Below, one piece after another: positions 1 through 8,377 of a stretch of DNA of 64,000 bases; the first letter of the stretch is position 1, and every line of letters begins with the position of its first letter. Source of the stretch: Pseudomonadota bacterium (GTDB lineage Bacteria > Pseudomonadota > Gammaproteobacteria > JAKAQQ01). The notes beneath the pieces are model-generated. The model saw only the letters and a program-made list of their open reading frames with translations. It was not told the DNA's origin and did not search any database. Position numbers and translations under genes: made by a program. Location of the stretch: the NCBI GenBank assembly GCA_021798115.1, contig JAJZYM010000003.1:1-64000 (forward strand), written 5' to 3'.

Positions 1-2
1 CT

Positions 3-119
3 CTGGGGTCGACGTCCGGGGGGACGTCGGGAGGAGGCTCGGTGGGGGTGGGGATGCTTCTCGGGCTTCTGGTCCTGGTGGGGTTCAGGAGGCGGAAGCT
101 GGGAGGGAGGTGCGGCTAG
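3..119 (+). CDS. C-terminal end of a GlyGly-CTERM surface/secreted protein (5' partial)
   Basis: Only the last 38 codons are in the window; the gene enters from the left edge and ends at TAG. What can be seen is a whole C-terminal sorting signal: a Gly/Ser/Thr-rich run (SGGTSGGGS), about 16 hydrophobic residues (around MLLGLLVLVGF), then RRRK and a short tail. This three-part layout is the GlyGly-CTERM signal, known to be processed by the intramembrane protease rhombosortase in bacteria with type II secretion. A rhombosortase gene and gsp genes lie at 44.6-51.3 kb. The frame was chosen because it alone gives this tail. The body of the protein is outside the window, so no function can be named. 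Confidence 0.6.
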   Translation: MGSTSGGTSGGGSVGVGMLLGLLVLVGFRRRKLGGRCG

Positions 120-497
120 ACGGAGGGGCGTGTGACGCGTTCCCTGCTTTTGTGCCAGAGCCCTCGGACATGAACGGGCCTGGTTCGAAGCGGGGGATGC
201 ACCCTTGAAGCCGTGGCGGGATGTTCGGGCGAGTGTCGCGGATGGTTTCGTGTCGGCGTTGGGCTTGCGCCCGTCGCGTTGGAGGGAAAGCGCCCGGAAA
301 TCCAGGCGGGATCGGTGTCCGGTCCCTGTGGCATGATTGCCCGGGAGACGGTCCTGGTCTAGAATTGTTGAGCTCGGTTCGACACAAGAACTCTATTCAT
401 CTCATGCCCTTGAGGGCTCGTGTCGAGAATGGCTTCTTGCGAGAACTGGAATGGTTCCCTTAAGTCGCTCGTCCCATCCTGCCTGGAGTCTTTGTTT
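120..497. other. Intergenic stretch, no supported gene
   Basis: This 378-base gap lies between the GlyGly-CTERM tail and the Yip1-family gene. The short open frames in it are rich in Arg, Cys and Trp, have no recognisable domain and do not look coded. The only signal I see is a TAGAAT hexamer at 360-365 that could promote the next gene. A GGTTCGAA at about 181-188 resembles a tRNA T-arm, but no flanking stem forms. I see no clear terminator for the upstream gene. Confidence 0.5.
360..365 (+). promoter_or_regulatory. Putative -10 hexamer (TAGAAT) for the Yip1-family gene
   Basis: TAGAAT preceded by TC. The same GCTAGAAT/GCTACAAT type of hexamer stands before several genes in this window (18.5, 22.0, 38.4, 53.2 and 57.7 kb). 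No good -35 is visible, and the implied leader is long (about 125 nt) if the GTG at 498 is the start. Confidence 0.35.
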
Positions 498-1199
498 GTG
501 AACGATCCGTTGCCTTCCTCACTTCCCGCGAGTCCGACGAGCCTACGCGCGCTCCTCGATCTCTTCGTCGACCCTGCCCCCGCCCTTGCCCGTGCCGACC
601 GCGTTCCCCGAAGCGGCTGGGTTCCGTATCTCGTTCTCGCGGTCTTTCAGGTATTCGTCGCGGCTCTTTACTTCGGGCGGGTCGACACGAGCTGGCTCAT
701 CGCCCGCATCCTTTCGCACGTACCTCGGGCTGCGCGCTCGGCGGCTGCTGCGCACCTGAGCGTCGGTCTCCTCGAGGGGTCGACGATCGCCGGTGTGGTC
801 CTCGGAACGGGTGTGGCGCTCGTGATTTCCGCCGCGTACTACTACATCATGCTCATCCTCTCCAAACGCGAGACCACGTTTTTCCGGATGCTTTCCCTCG
901 CCGCGTGGACGTCGCTTCCGGCCGTCCTCGGGTCGGTGGCGGCCCTCGCGATCGTTCTCGTGTCAGGACCCCATATCGGGCTCTCGGCTCTCGAGCCGAC
1001 GGCGGTGGCCTATCTCTTTCACATCCATCCCGGAAACCGCTTCTACGATGCGGCCTCGAGCTTCTCCCTCCTCATGCCTTGGACGTGGGGGCTTGCAACC
1101 CTTGCCTTCGTGCGCCTGTACGGATACCGGCCCGAACGGGCATTGGCGCTTGTCCTCATCCCCTACGTCATCTATTACGCCGTCATCGTTCTTCTGTGA
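498..1199 (+). CDS. Yip1-family inner membrane protein
   Basis: Predicted 233-residue integral membrane protein with five or so hydrophobic segments after a soluble N-terminus of about 45 residues. The order of segments (YLVLAVFQVFVAALYF, a region around VVLGTGVALVISAAYYYIM, then three C-terminal helices ending in YVIYYAVIVLL) fits the bacterial Yip1/YIP1 family, whose function is poorly known. The open frame runs back to 420, but the residues before 498 look non-coding. I prefer the GTG at 498, which has GGAG ten bases upstream and opens directly into the domain. The MacAB-like operon follows 86 bases later, and a membrane helper role for it is only a guess. Confidence 0.65.
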   Translation: MNDPLPSSLPASPTSLRALLDLFVDPAPALARADRVPRSGWVPYLVLAVFQVFVAALYFGRVDTSWLIARILSHVPRAARSAAAAHLSVGLLEGSTIAGVVLGTGVALVISAAYYYIMLILSKRETTFFRMLSLAAWTSLPAVLGSVAALAIVLVSGPHIGLSALEPTAVAYLFHIHPGNRFYDAASSFSLLMPWTWGLATLAFVRLYGYRPERALALVLIPYVIYYAVIVLL

Positions 1200-1234
1200 C
1201 GTTTTGTAACTGACAGCCATTACGGCACAACATC

Positions 1235-1258
1235 GGTGTATTATTTAACTAATACACC
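1235..1258. promoter_or_regulatory. Perfect 24-bp inverted repeat (operator candidate)
   Basis: Arms GGTGTATTA and TAATACACC match perfectly over nine bases, separated by six bases (TTTAAC). It sits 28 bases upstream of the GTG of the MacA-like gene in an A+T-rich patch of an otherwise G+C-rich region, where a promoter should be. The GTGTA...TACAC ends resemble operators of GntR (YtrA-type) or similar dimeric repressors, but that is inference. No regulator gene is nearby. It could also act as a terminator for the Yip1 gene, although no T-run follows. Confidence 0.6.
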
Positions 1259-1285
1259 TGATCGTTCGTTGTTGATGGGGGAGTC

Positions 1286-2506
1286 GTGACACTAAGCAAA
1301 TCGCGACGCTGGTTGATTCTGAGTCTCGTCGTTCTGGTGGTGGTGGGCGTTCCTCTGGTTCTGTCTCTGGACGGCCGGGGGGTGATGGATGTGAACGTGA
1401 CGACGGTACGTCCGCGTGTGGTGCACGCCACGGTTCTCGCCTCGGGCATGCTCGAGTACCGCCACCAGGTCGAGCTTCAGCCGCAGGTGATCGGTGAGGT
1501 TGTCTCGATCCCGGTCCACGAAGGCGAGCGTGTCCGCCGCGGACAGGTGGTTCTGAGACTCGATCCGCGTACGTACCTGGCCCAGGTACGCCGCTACGAG
1601 GCTCAGGTGCGTATGCAGCGATTGAGCATCCGCGAGGCCCGCCTGAGCCTCGCCAATCTCGAGCGGACCTGGCGCCGGGATCGGATGATCTACCGGCGGG
1701 GGCTTCTTGCCGCCGAGGCCTACGACCAGGCGCGCAACGCCTACGACGAGGCGCGGCTCACGCTCGCTTCTCAGGAGCAGGCGCTCCACGTGGCCGAGGC
1801 CGAACTCGAGGCGGCGCGCGAAGAGCTCGCGCTCACCGTGGTCCGCTCGCCGATCGGCGGTGTCGTGGCGCTGCTCAACGTCAAGCGCGGCGAGACGGTG
1901 ATCAGCGGCACGACGAACATCGTGGGCTCGGAACTCATGACCATTGGCGATCCCCAAGCGGTGCTCGCCCGCGTCATGGTCGACGAGGCCGACATCGCCC
2001 GGGTCCGCGACGGAGAACGAGCCCGCGTCGTAGCCGTGGCTTATCCCGAATCCCCCTTCGTCGGGCGGGTGGTTTTCGTCGCCACGTCCGCCACTCCGAT
2101 CCCGGGGCAGACAGGAAACGGTTTTGAGGTGAAAATCCTTCTCGCGCACACGGCGGGCTTCCGGCTCGATCCGGGGCTCGACTGCCGGGCCTCGATCGAT
2201 GTGGCGAGCTCGGGGCCCCGGCTGAGCGTGCCCGTCGCCGCCGTTCTCTACGGGCGTGTCCACCACGCCGTGCGGAGCATCGACGCGGTCGGCAAGCCCT
2301 ACGTCTACCTCGATGTGCACGGTCGTGCCCGGCGTGTTGCGGTCCGTCTCGGCATCGCGAACGACACCTGGCAATCCATCCTCGGTGGACTCCGGGCGGG
2401 GGAGAGGGTCGTGAGCGGGCCGTACAAGGCGCTCCATGCGCTCTATCCGGGGGTGCCCCTCCGCGTCGTGCGGGCGCTGACTGAACTCCCGGCGCGTGAT
2501 CGCTGA
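1286..2506 (+). CDS. MacA-like periplasmic adaptor of a tripartite ABC efflux pump
   Basis: A 406-residue HlyD/MacA-family membrane fusion protein that would link an inner-membrane ABC transporter to an outer-membrane channel. An N-terminal membrane anchor at about 8-28 is followed by a split biotinyl-lipoyl domain (about 55-95 and 190-215), with a long helical hairpin rich in Glu, Arg and Leu (about 95-180) between the halves, then beta-barrel and membrane-proximal domains. The GTG start has GGGGGAG just upstream. It is followed after nine bases by the ATPase and then the permease, the usual macA-ATPase-permease order. No TolC-like gene is in the window. The substrate is unknown, since the family includes macrolide, peptide and lipid exporters. 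Confidence 0.85.
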   Translation: MTLSKSRRWLILSLVVLVVVGVPLVLSLDGRGVMDVNVTTVRPRVVHATVLASGMLEYRHQVELQPQVIGEVVSIPVHEGERVRRGQVVLRLDPRTYLAQVRRYEAQVRMQRLSIREARLSLANLERTWRRDRMIYRRGLLAAEAYDQARNAYDEARLTLASQEQALHVAEAELEAAREELALTVVRSPIGGVVALLNVKRGETVISGTTNIVGSELMTIGDPQAVLARVMVDEADIARVRDGERARVVAVAYPESPFVGRVVFVATSATPIPGQTGNGFEVKILLAHTAGFRLDPGLDCRASIDVASSGPRLSVPVAAVLYGRVHHAVRSIDAVGKPYVYLDVHGRARRVAVRLGIANDTWQSILGGLRAGERVVSGPYKALHALYPGVPLRVVRALTELPARDR

Positions 2507-2515
2507 GAGGAGAGC

Positions 2516-3241
2516 GTGGACGACTCTGCTCCTCCCATCGTCCTTCTCGAAGAGGTCGGCAAGGTCTACGTTCAGGGGGGCACCCCCTGGCCGGTTTTGC
2601 AGGGCGTGAACTTTCGCATCGACGTCCACGAGTACGTCGCGATCGTCGGGGCCTCGGGCTCGGGCAAGAGCACCCTCTTGAGCATCCTCGGCTGCCTGGC
2701 CCGTCCGTCCTCGGGCCGCTACACGTTGGCCGGACGGGACGTTCAAGGCCTCGGCGAGGACGAGCTCGCGCGTCTGCGCAACGAGGTTCTCGGCTTCGTC
2801 TTCCAGAGTTTCAATCTTCTGCCGCGGGCGAGCGCTCTCGAGAACGTCATGCAGCCCCTCGTTTACCGTCGTGTGCCCCTGGCCGAGAGGCGGCGGCGGG
2901 CGAGCGTCCTCCTCGAGCGGCTCGGCCTCGGCGAGCGGCTCCACCACCGGCCCAACCAGCTTTCGGGGGGGCAGTGCCAGCGCGTGGCCATCGCCCGCGC
3001 GCTCGTCGGCCGGCCGCGTCTTCTCCTCGCCGATGAGCCGACGGGCAATCTCGATTCGCAGGCGAGCGCCGACGTGCTGGCCCTCTTCGACGAACTTCAC
3101 GCCGAGGGGCAGACCATCGTCCTCGTCACCCACGATCCGGGGATCGCCGCGCGTCTCCCGCGTCAAATCCGCCTGCACGACGGTCGCGTGATCGCCGACG
3201 AGCGGGCCCCCGACGAACGGACGGTGGTCTCCCTTGCTTGA
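2516..3241 (+). CDS. MacB/LolD-type ABC transporter ATP-binding protein
   Basis: A 241-residue nucleotide-binding subunit. Visible motifs are Walker [10 protein letters not shown] (about 41-49), Q-loop region FQSFNLLPR, signature LSGGQCQR, Walker B with [12 protein letters not shown], and the switch His in VTHDPG. The TGNLD after Walker B is typical of the MacB/LolD/FtsE branch. GTG start with GAGAGGAGAG upstream. The stop overlaps the TTG start of the permease, so ATPase and permease are probably translationally coupled. It energises export together with the flanking adaptor and permease. Confidence 0.88.
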   Translation: MDDSAPPIVLLEEVGKVYVQGGTPWPVLQGVNFRIDVHEYVAIVGASGSGKSTLLSILGCLARPSSGRYTLAGRDVQGLGEDELARLRNEVLGFVFQSFNLLPRASALENVMQPLVYRRVPLAERRRRASVLLERLGLGERLHHRPNQLSGGQCQRVAIARALVGRPRLLLADEPTGNLDSQASADVLALFDELHAEGQTIVLVTHDPGIAARLPRQIRLHDGRVIADERAPDERTVVSLA

Positions 3242-4445
3242 GGCTTTCCGTGCCGCGTTCCGGACGCTCCGCGAGCATCTCCTCCGGAGTCTCCTCACGA
3301 CGCTCGGGATCATCATCGGCGTGATGGCGGTCGTCGCCGTGGTCTCGCTCATCCAGGGGCTCTCGCAGACCGTCCTCGCCCAGTTCCGCGGTCTCGGGGC
3401 CAACGGGCTCTTCGTCTATCCGCACGTGACCGAGCACGAATACCTCGAGGGGGAGAAGCCGGTCGTCACGCGCCGCGATCTCCTCACGATCGAACACCGC
3501 ATCCCGCATCTCCGTTCGATCACGCCGGAGCTCAGGCTCGGCGACGTGAGCGCCCACGAAGGCACGTTCACGACCCTCGTCCCCCTCACCGGGACGACCC
3601 CGTCCTACGCCCGGACGCAGGGGGTCACGCCCGTCGTCGGCCGTTTTCTCGTTCCGAGCGACATCGTGACACGCCGCCGGGTCGTCGTGATCGGCACGTC
3701 CCTCGTGCGCAATCTCCATCTCGGGCGCAATCCCCTGGGGCGTTATCTCACGATGGACGGCGAGGCCTTCAAGATCGTGGGGGTGCTCGCGCGACGCGGG
3801 ACACTCTTTGGACAGAACTTGGACAACCTGGCCCTCGTTCCGTACACCGTCGCGGCCGCGATCGCCGGAGACCGCGCGCGTAACGATCTCGTGATCGCCC
3901 TCAATGTGGCCCGCCCGACGGAGCTTGCCGGGACGGCGGCCCGCATCCGGGTCTTGCTTCGGCGCAACCACCACCTGCACCCGGGGCAGCACGACAACTT
4001 CCGCGTCGTCGACGCCGCCCAGATCGCGCGCAAGGTGAACGGTCTTCTCAACACCTTCACCTACATCCTGGGCGGGATCGTGGCCATCTCGCTTCTCGTG
4101 GGGGGGGTCGGCATCATGAACATCATGCTGGTGTCGGTGACCGAACGGACGCGCGAGATCGGCATCCTGAAGAGCCTCGGGGCCACGCGTCAAGACATCC
4201 TGCTCCAGTTCCTGATCGAGGCGATCGTGGTCTCCCTCCTCGGAGGCATCGTCGGCGTCGTGCTCGGCGTTCTCCTCGGCGAAGCCTCCCGCGGCCTCAT
4301 TCCGGGGTTCGACCGGGCCTACGTTCCGCTCTGGTCGGTGGCCCTCGCGCTCGGGTTTTCCACCGCCGTGGGGCTCCTCTTCGGCATCGCGCCGGCCGCC
4401 AAGGCCGCCCGTCTCGATCCGCTCGAGGCTCTCCGCTACGAATGA
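3234..4445 (+). CDS. MacB-like ABC transporter permease
   Basis: A 403-residue permease with one N-terminal transmembrane helix (about 20-42), a large periplasmic MacB-PCD domain (about 43-260) and three C-terminal helices in an FtsX-type domain. The conserved GGVGIMNIMLVSVTERTREIGI segment is split here as GGVGIMNIML and TERTREIGILKSLGA. The TTG start overlaps the end of the ATPase gene by eight bases. Unlike E. coli MacB, ATPase and permease are separate polypeptides, which is common in the wider family. Confidence 0.88.
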   Translation: MLEAFRAAFRTLREHLLRSLLTTLGIIIGVMAVVAVVSLIQGLSQTVLAQFRGLGANGLFVYPHVTEHEYLEGEKPVVTRRDLLTIEHRIPHLRSITPELRLGDVSAHEGTFTTLVPLTGTTPSYARTQGVTPVVGRFLVPSDIVTRRRVVVIGTSLVRNLHLGRNPLGRYLTMDGEAFKIVGVLARRGTLFGQNLDNLALVPYTVAAAIAGDRARNDLVIALNVARPTELAGTAARIRVLLRRNHHLHPGQHDNFRVVDAAQIARKVNGLLNTFTYILGGIVAISLLVGGVGIMNIMLVSVTERTREIGILKSLGATRQDILLQFLIEAIVVSLLGGIVGVVLGVLLGEASRGLIPGFDRAYVPLWSVALALGFSTAVGLLFGIAPAAKAARLDPLEALRYE

Positions 4446-4564
4446 CGGGCCGACCGTTCGTCACGGGGGAGGCATCAGGGAGGCACAGTCGGGGAGGGCG
4501 TCCGCGAACCTCCTCCCTCGCCCGATGCCCGACAATGGAAGGCCGAGTCCCTGCGGAGCCCTCC

Positions 4565-5443
4565 GTGCCGAAGACCTCCCGACCGCGATCGTCGTTCCCC
4601 GCCCGGGGTGGGGCCCCCAGACGGAGCGGAACTCCCGGACGGGGACCGCGCCGCATCGTCTGTCTCACCGAAGAGACGACCGAGACCCTCTACCTTCTCG
4701 GGGAAGAGGAACGCATCGTCGGGATTTCGGGCTACACCGTGCGTCCCCCGGAGGCGCGGCGAACGAAACCCCGCGTGAGCGCCTTCACCCACGCCAATCT
4801 TCCGAAGATCCTCGCTCTTCACCCGGATCTCGTTCTCGCCTTCTCCGACATCCAGGCGGAGGTCGTGGCCGATCTCACGCGCGCGGGGCTCGAGGTCCAC
4901 GTCTTCAACCAGCGCGATCTTGCGGGCATTCTCGTGATGATCCGCACCCTGGGGGCGCTCGTGGGCGCCCGTCGACGGGCGGAGTCCCTCGCCGCCGCCC
5001 TGGCCGGTCGCGTGCGTGCGGCCGAGCGCCGCGCCCGCTCTCTCCGCCGTCGTCCGCGGGTTTATTTTGAGGAGTGGGACGAGCCCATGATCAGCGGCAT
5101 CGGTTGGGTCTCGGAACTCATCACGGCGGCGGGGGGCGAGGATTGCTTCGCCGACCGCGCCCGCGGCGTCACCGCCCGCGAGCGGTTCGTGACCACCGAG
5201 GAGATTCGGGCCCGCGATCCCGAGCTCATCCTCGCCTCCTGGTGCGGGAAGAAGTTCCGCCCCGAGCAACTCGCCGCCCGGGCGGGCTTCGCCGACCTCA
5301 CGGCGGTGCGTCGCCGGGCCCTCTACGAGATCCCCTCGAGCCTCATCCTGCAGCCGGGTCCGGCGGCGCTCACCGACGGGCTTGACCTCGTCGAGACGCT
5401 CATCCGCCGTGCGGCGGCGGGGGCGACGTCAGGCGAAGCGTGA
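4565..5443 (+). CDS. BtuF-like metal/corrinoid-binding protein without signal peptide
   Basis: A helical-backbone metal receptor (periplasmic binding protein-like fold) related to BtuF. The domain begins at RRIVCLTEETTETLYLLG and runs through GISGYTVRPP, LALHPDLVL and EWDEPMISGIGWVSELI. I chose GTG 4565 because it has CGGAG six bases upstream. An ATG at 4442 would overlap the permease stop, but the intervening codons are full of rare choices and look non-coding. No signal peptide is seen, as in the cytoplasmic-looking cobalamin-binding relatives of this family, and no BtuCD genes are nearby. Its 3' end overlaps convergent purC by 44 bases. Confidence 0.75.
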   Translation: MPKTSRPRSSFPARGGAPRRSGTPGRGPRRIVCLTEETTETLYLLGEEERIVGISGYTVRPPEARRTKPRVSAFTHANLPKILALHPDLVLAFSDIQAEVVADLTRAGLEVHVFNQRDLAGILVMIRTLGALVGARRRAESLAAALAGRVRAAERRARSLRRRPRVYFEEWDEPMISGIGWVSELITAAGGEDCFADRARGVTARERFVTTEEIRARDPELILASWCGKKFRPEQLAARAGFADLTAVRRRALYEIPSSLILQPGPAALTDGLDLVETLIRRAAAGATSGEA

Positions 5444-6338
5444 TCTCCCGGTAACGCTGGGCGAGCGCGTCCAGGAGGGGAGCGGGGAGCGGCGGCGGGG
5501 GGGGGCGCTTGTCCCAGCCGGTGCTCTCGAGATAGTCGCGCACCGGCTGTTTGTCGTAGGACGGTGGGGTTGTCCCGGGCACGAGGAGGGCGGCGTCCCA
5601 GTAGCGCGAGGAATCGGGGGTCAGGATCTCGTCGATGAGGACGATCTCGCCCCGTTCGTCCAATCCGAATTCGAACTTGGTGTCGGCGAGCACGATGCCG
5701 CGTGCGGCGGCGTGTCGGGCCGCGTGCGCAAAGAGACGGAGCGAGAGCGCACGGATCCGTGCGGCCGCTTCCGGCCCGCCGGCGAGCTCGGTGTATTCGC
5801 GCTCGTCCACCGCCCGGTCGTGTTCCCCCGCCGGGGCCTTCCAGGACGGTGTGAAGAGAGGCTCGGAGAACGCCTCGCCGAGGGTGAGCCCAGGCGGAAG
5901 GCTTTGCCCCCCCACCCGACCCGTCCGCCGGTATTCCGCCCAGGCCGAGCCGGCCAGACGGGCGCGGACCACCGCCTCGAGGGGAAGGGGGCGCAGGCTT
6001 CGGACGACGAGGCTCCGGGTGAGGAGCCACGTGGGAGCGTCCTTGCCAAGGATGGTTTCGGGCGGGGTGTCGAGAAGATGGTTGGCCGCAAGCGGACGGG
6101 TGTTCACGAACCAGAAGCGGGAGAGCCTCGTGAGCACGCGGCCCTTGCCGGGAACGGGTTCGGGGAAGACCACATCGAAGGCGGAGAGACGGTCGCTTGC
6201 GACCATGAGGAGCGTTCCGCGATCGATGCGGTAGAGATGGCGGACTTTGCCCCGAGCGACGGGTTCAAGCCGCTCGAGGGCCGGCCAGGCCGGGGGCGAG
6301 AGCCGGGCGTCGTCCCCCGCGGGGGGGGACGACTTCAC
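5400..6338 (-). CDS. purC: Phosphoribosylaminoimidazole-succinocarboxamide synthase
   Basis: A 312-residue SAICAR synthetase that condenses CAIR with aspartate in purine biosynthesis. Recognised by GKVRHLY near the N-terminus, ASDRLSAFDV, the LAGSAW segment and the C-terminal LADTKFEFG followed by DEILTPDSSRY. The length is that of the longer (about 300-residue) subtype. Its ATG overlaps the stop of the upstream propeller gene (ATGA), so it is probably co-transcribed with it, although the two have no obvious functional link. The 3' end overlaps the convergent BtuF-like gene by 44 bases. Confidence 0.95.
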   Translation of the reverse strand: MKSSPPAGDDARLSPPAWPALERLEPVARGKVRHLYRIDRGTLLMVASDRLSAFDVVFPEPVPGKGRVLTRLSRFWFVNTRPLAANHLLDTPPETILGKDAPTWLLTRSLVVRSLRPLPLEAVVRARLAGSAWAEYRRTGRVGGQSLPPGLTLGEAFSEPLFTPSWKAPAGEHDRAVDEREYTELAGGPEAAARIRALSLRLFAHAARHAAARGIVLADTKFEFGLDERGEIVLIDEILTPDSSRYWDAALLVPGTTPPSYDKQPVRDYLESTGWDKRPPPPPLPAPLLDALAQRYREITLRLTSPPPPHGG

Positions 6339-8308
6339 CGCCGAGCGCGCCGGCGCCGGCGGGCGGCGAGGAGAGCCCCGGCGGCGAGGAGGAGGAGGGC
6401 CGGAAGGCCGAGGCCGCCGCTCGATCCGGTCGAGAGCGCTTCGAAAGCGAGCACATCGCTCGTCGAGAGTCCGTTGCCGTCCGTCACCGTGATCGTGATC
6501 TGGGCGCTCCCAATGGCGTTCTTGACCGGCGTCACGGTGAGGGTGCGGCTCGTCCCGCTTCCGCCGATCACGATGCCGCTCTGCGCCACCACGCTCGGGT
6601 TGTCACTCGAGGCGGTGACCGTGAGGGGGGGCGTGCCGTTGACGGTGAAGGTGAGGGGCCCGTAGATGCTGTTTTCGGAGGCTCCGATCGGGCTGATCAA
6701 GCCCGAGATCGTGGGTGGGTTGGCGACGCTGACGGCGACGGACACCGATCCCGTGGCCCCTTCGCTGGTCGTGCCCTCGAGGGTGACCGTCGCACTGCCC
6801 GTTTCGTTGGGGGCCGGGGTCAAAAGAATCTCGCGTTGGCTCCCCACCCCGGCGAATCCGAGGCTTCCGCTCGGGAAGAGGGTCGTGTTGTCGCTCGTCA
6901 CCTGGTAGGTGGTCCCGCAGGGGGCGTTCGTGCTGAAGGCGACCGTGCTCGGAGCGGTATTGACGCTGGCCGAAGAGGCGATGGTGATCGAGGCCGGGGC
7001 TGTGAGGGTGAGCGTCGTCGGTTCGGCACAGACGCGGACGACCCCGGGGAGCGAAACGGGATCCGTGGGCTCGCCCGGGCCGCTCGCGGCGGAGGCGAGG
7101 AACGTGAAGCGGTCGATTCCGATGTAGCCCGAGGCGGGGGTGTAGGAGAAATCGCCCGAAGAGGTGACGGACGCCGTCCCGTGGTTCGGCGCCTGGAGAA
7201 GGGAAAAACTCAGGCTCCGCCCGAGGCTGTCCTGGGCGGCGAGTGTTCCCGAGATCCCCGTGCCCTCCGTGGTTGCGAGGCTCTGGTTGGTGACGGTGAT
7301 GTCGCCTGCGCCCATGGGTTCGCCCGCGGCTTCGAGGGTGGTGGACGTCAGAACCTGGCTGCCCGAGGAGCTCAGGCTCGGGGCGGGGAGCACGGCCAGC
7401 GAGCCATCGGTCGGGAGAAGGGTGTCGAGATCAGTCCCGTCGGGGGTCAAGGCGAGGAGGCTCGGTTCCGCCGGCAGCGCGGCGGTGGCCGTTTCCGTTC
7501 CGCTGGCGGCGTCGTAGGCGGCCACGAGGTCGCTGTACCCGGAGGCGATGTAGACCGTCGAGCCGTCGGGGCTGACGGCCAGCCCCTCGGGGTACTTGGG
7601 TGCCGTCCACTGCGTCAGAAGAGCCCCCGTGTCGGTGTCGAGAACGGCGATCTGGTTCGTGGTGGGCTCGGAAACATAGAGGCGGGACCCCGAGGGATCG
7701 AGGGCGAGATCGAGCGGGACGTCGTTTCCAAGACTGATGAGACCGAAGCCGCCCGTCGTCGGATCGTAGATCCCGACCGCCGTGGCGTTCGGGAGGGCGA
7801 AGTACAGCGTGTGACCGTTGGGCGAGAGGGCGAGATCGGTGGCCGTGCCGTAGCCGCCGAGGTTGATCGTCTGGCTGATCGTCGCGCTCCCGGGATCCAC
7901 CTCGTAGATCGTGGTTCCGGCCGTGGAGACGAAGAGTGTCGTTCCCGTCGGGTTCACCACCATGGATTCGACCGCGTTGTTGAGTTTGGTCGTGATGAGA
8001 GGAATCGGGGTTCCGAGCGATCCGTTCGCGGGGTCGTAGGCGACGACCTCGAGTGTGGTCTCTGAGGAACTCGTGACGGTGAATCCGACGTAGACCGTGC
8101 CGGCGGCGCTTGCCACCGCCACGGCGGTGGGGGGGCCGGGCAAGGAGACGCTCCCCGCGAGCGCGCCGGTGGCGGCGTCGACGATGAGGAGCGACGAGCC
8201 CGACGTGTCGGGCAGGTAGAGATCGGGTTGTGCGTGTGCCGTCGCCCCGAGAGCGAGAAGCGCGAGCGCGGCGAGGGACGAGCAGACGAGGGAGCGGGAC
8301 CAGGTCAT
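6335..8308 (-). CDS. Secreted YVTN-type beta-propeller protein with GlyGly-CTERM tail
   Basis: A predicted exported protein of 657 residues. A Sec signal peptide (MTWSRSLVCSSLAALALLAL, cleaved near AHA-QP) is followed by about seven YVTN/NHL-like blades (repeats such as VAVASAAGTVYVGF, LALSPNGHTLYFA, LAVSPDGSTVYIA) up to about residue 330, then a cadherin/Ig-like region, and a C-terminal signal with SSGG, a hydrophobic stretch (LPALLLLAAGALLAA) and an RRRRRARR tail. That tail is a GlyGly-CTERM signal for rhombosortase. The upstream extension of the frame is rejected because the signal peptide starts at this ATG. The ligand or surface role is unknown. Confidence 0.8.
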   Translation of the reverse strand: MTWSRSLVCSSLAALALLALGATAHAQPDLYLPDTSGSSLLIVDAATGALAGSVSLPGPPTAVAVASAAGTVYVGFTVTSSSETTLEVVAYDPANGSLGTPIPLITTKLNNAVESMVVNPTGTTLFVSTAGTTIYEVDPGSATISQTINLGGYGTATDLALSPNGHTLYFALPNATAVGIYDPTTGGFGLISLGNDVPLDLALDPSGSRLYVSEPTTNQIAVLDTDTGALLTQWTAPKYPEGLAVSPDGSTVYIASGYSDLVAAYDAASGTETATAALPAEPSLLALTPDGTDLDTLLPTDGSLAVLPAPSLSSSGSQVLTSTTLEAAGEPMGAGDITVTNQSLATTEGTGISGTLAAQDSLGRSLSFSLLQAPNHGTASVTSSGDFSYTPASGYIGIDRFTFLASAASGPGEPTDPVSLPGVVRVCAEPTTLTLTAPASITIASSASVNTAPSTVAFSTNAPCGTTYQVTSDNTTLFPSGSLGFAGVGSQREILLTPAPNETGSATVTLEGTTSEGATGSVSVAVSVANPPTISGLISPIGASENSIYGPLTFTVNGTPPLTVTASSDNPSVVAQSGIVIGGSGTSRTLTVTPVKNAIGSAQITITVTDGNGLSTSDVLAFEALSTGSSGGLGLPALLLLAAGALLAARRRRRARR

Positions 8309-8347
8309 CGAGGAGTGCACCCGGGGGGCGACGGGGCCGATTGCGAT

Positions 8348-8353
8348 AGTATA
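8348..8353 (-). promoter_or_regulatory. Putative -10 (TATACT) for the propeller-purC transcript
   Basis: AGTATA on the plus strand reads TATACT on the minus strand, about 40 bases upstream of the propeller ATG. The overlapping plus-strand reading GATAGT could serve the divergent DnaJ-domain gene. No clear -35 is seen for either direction. Confidence 0.45.
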
Positions 8354-8377
8354 GCGGCGGGGTGACGGGGCGCCGCC

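Noticed and set aside
181-188. GGTTCGAA resembling a tRNA T-arm
   Set aside because: The flanking bases do not pair and no anticodon or acceptor stem can be found around it.
221-463. 80-codon open frame before the Yip1-family gene
   Set aside because: No ribosome-binding sequence, unusual Cys/Trp/Arg content and rare codons; nothing recognisable.
1292-3403. A 703-codon minus-strand open frame
   Set aside because: Antisense to the MacA-like and ATPase genes with full motif sets; no family features of its own.
4442-4564. Extended N-terminus of the BtuF-like protein from an ATG overlapping the permease stop
   Set aside because: The overlap looks like coupling, but the codons are atypical and the residues match no family sequence; GTG 4565 has a better ribosome-binding site. 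The longer form cannot be excluded.
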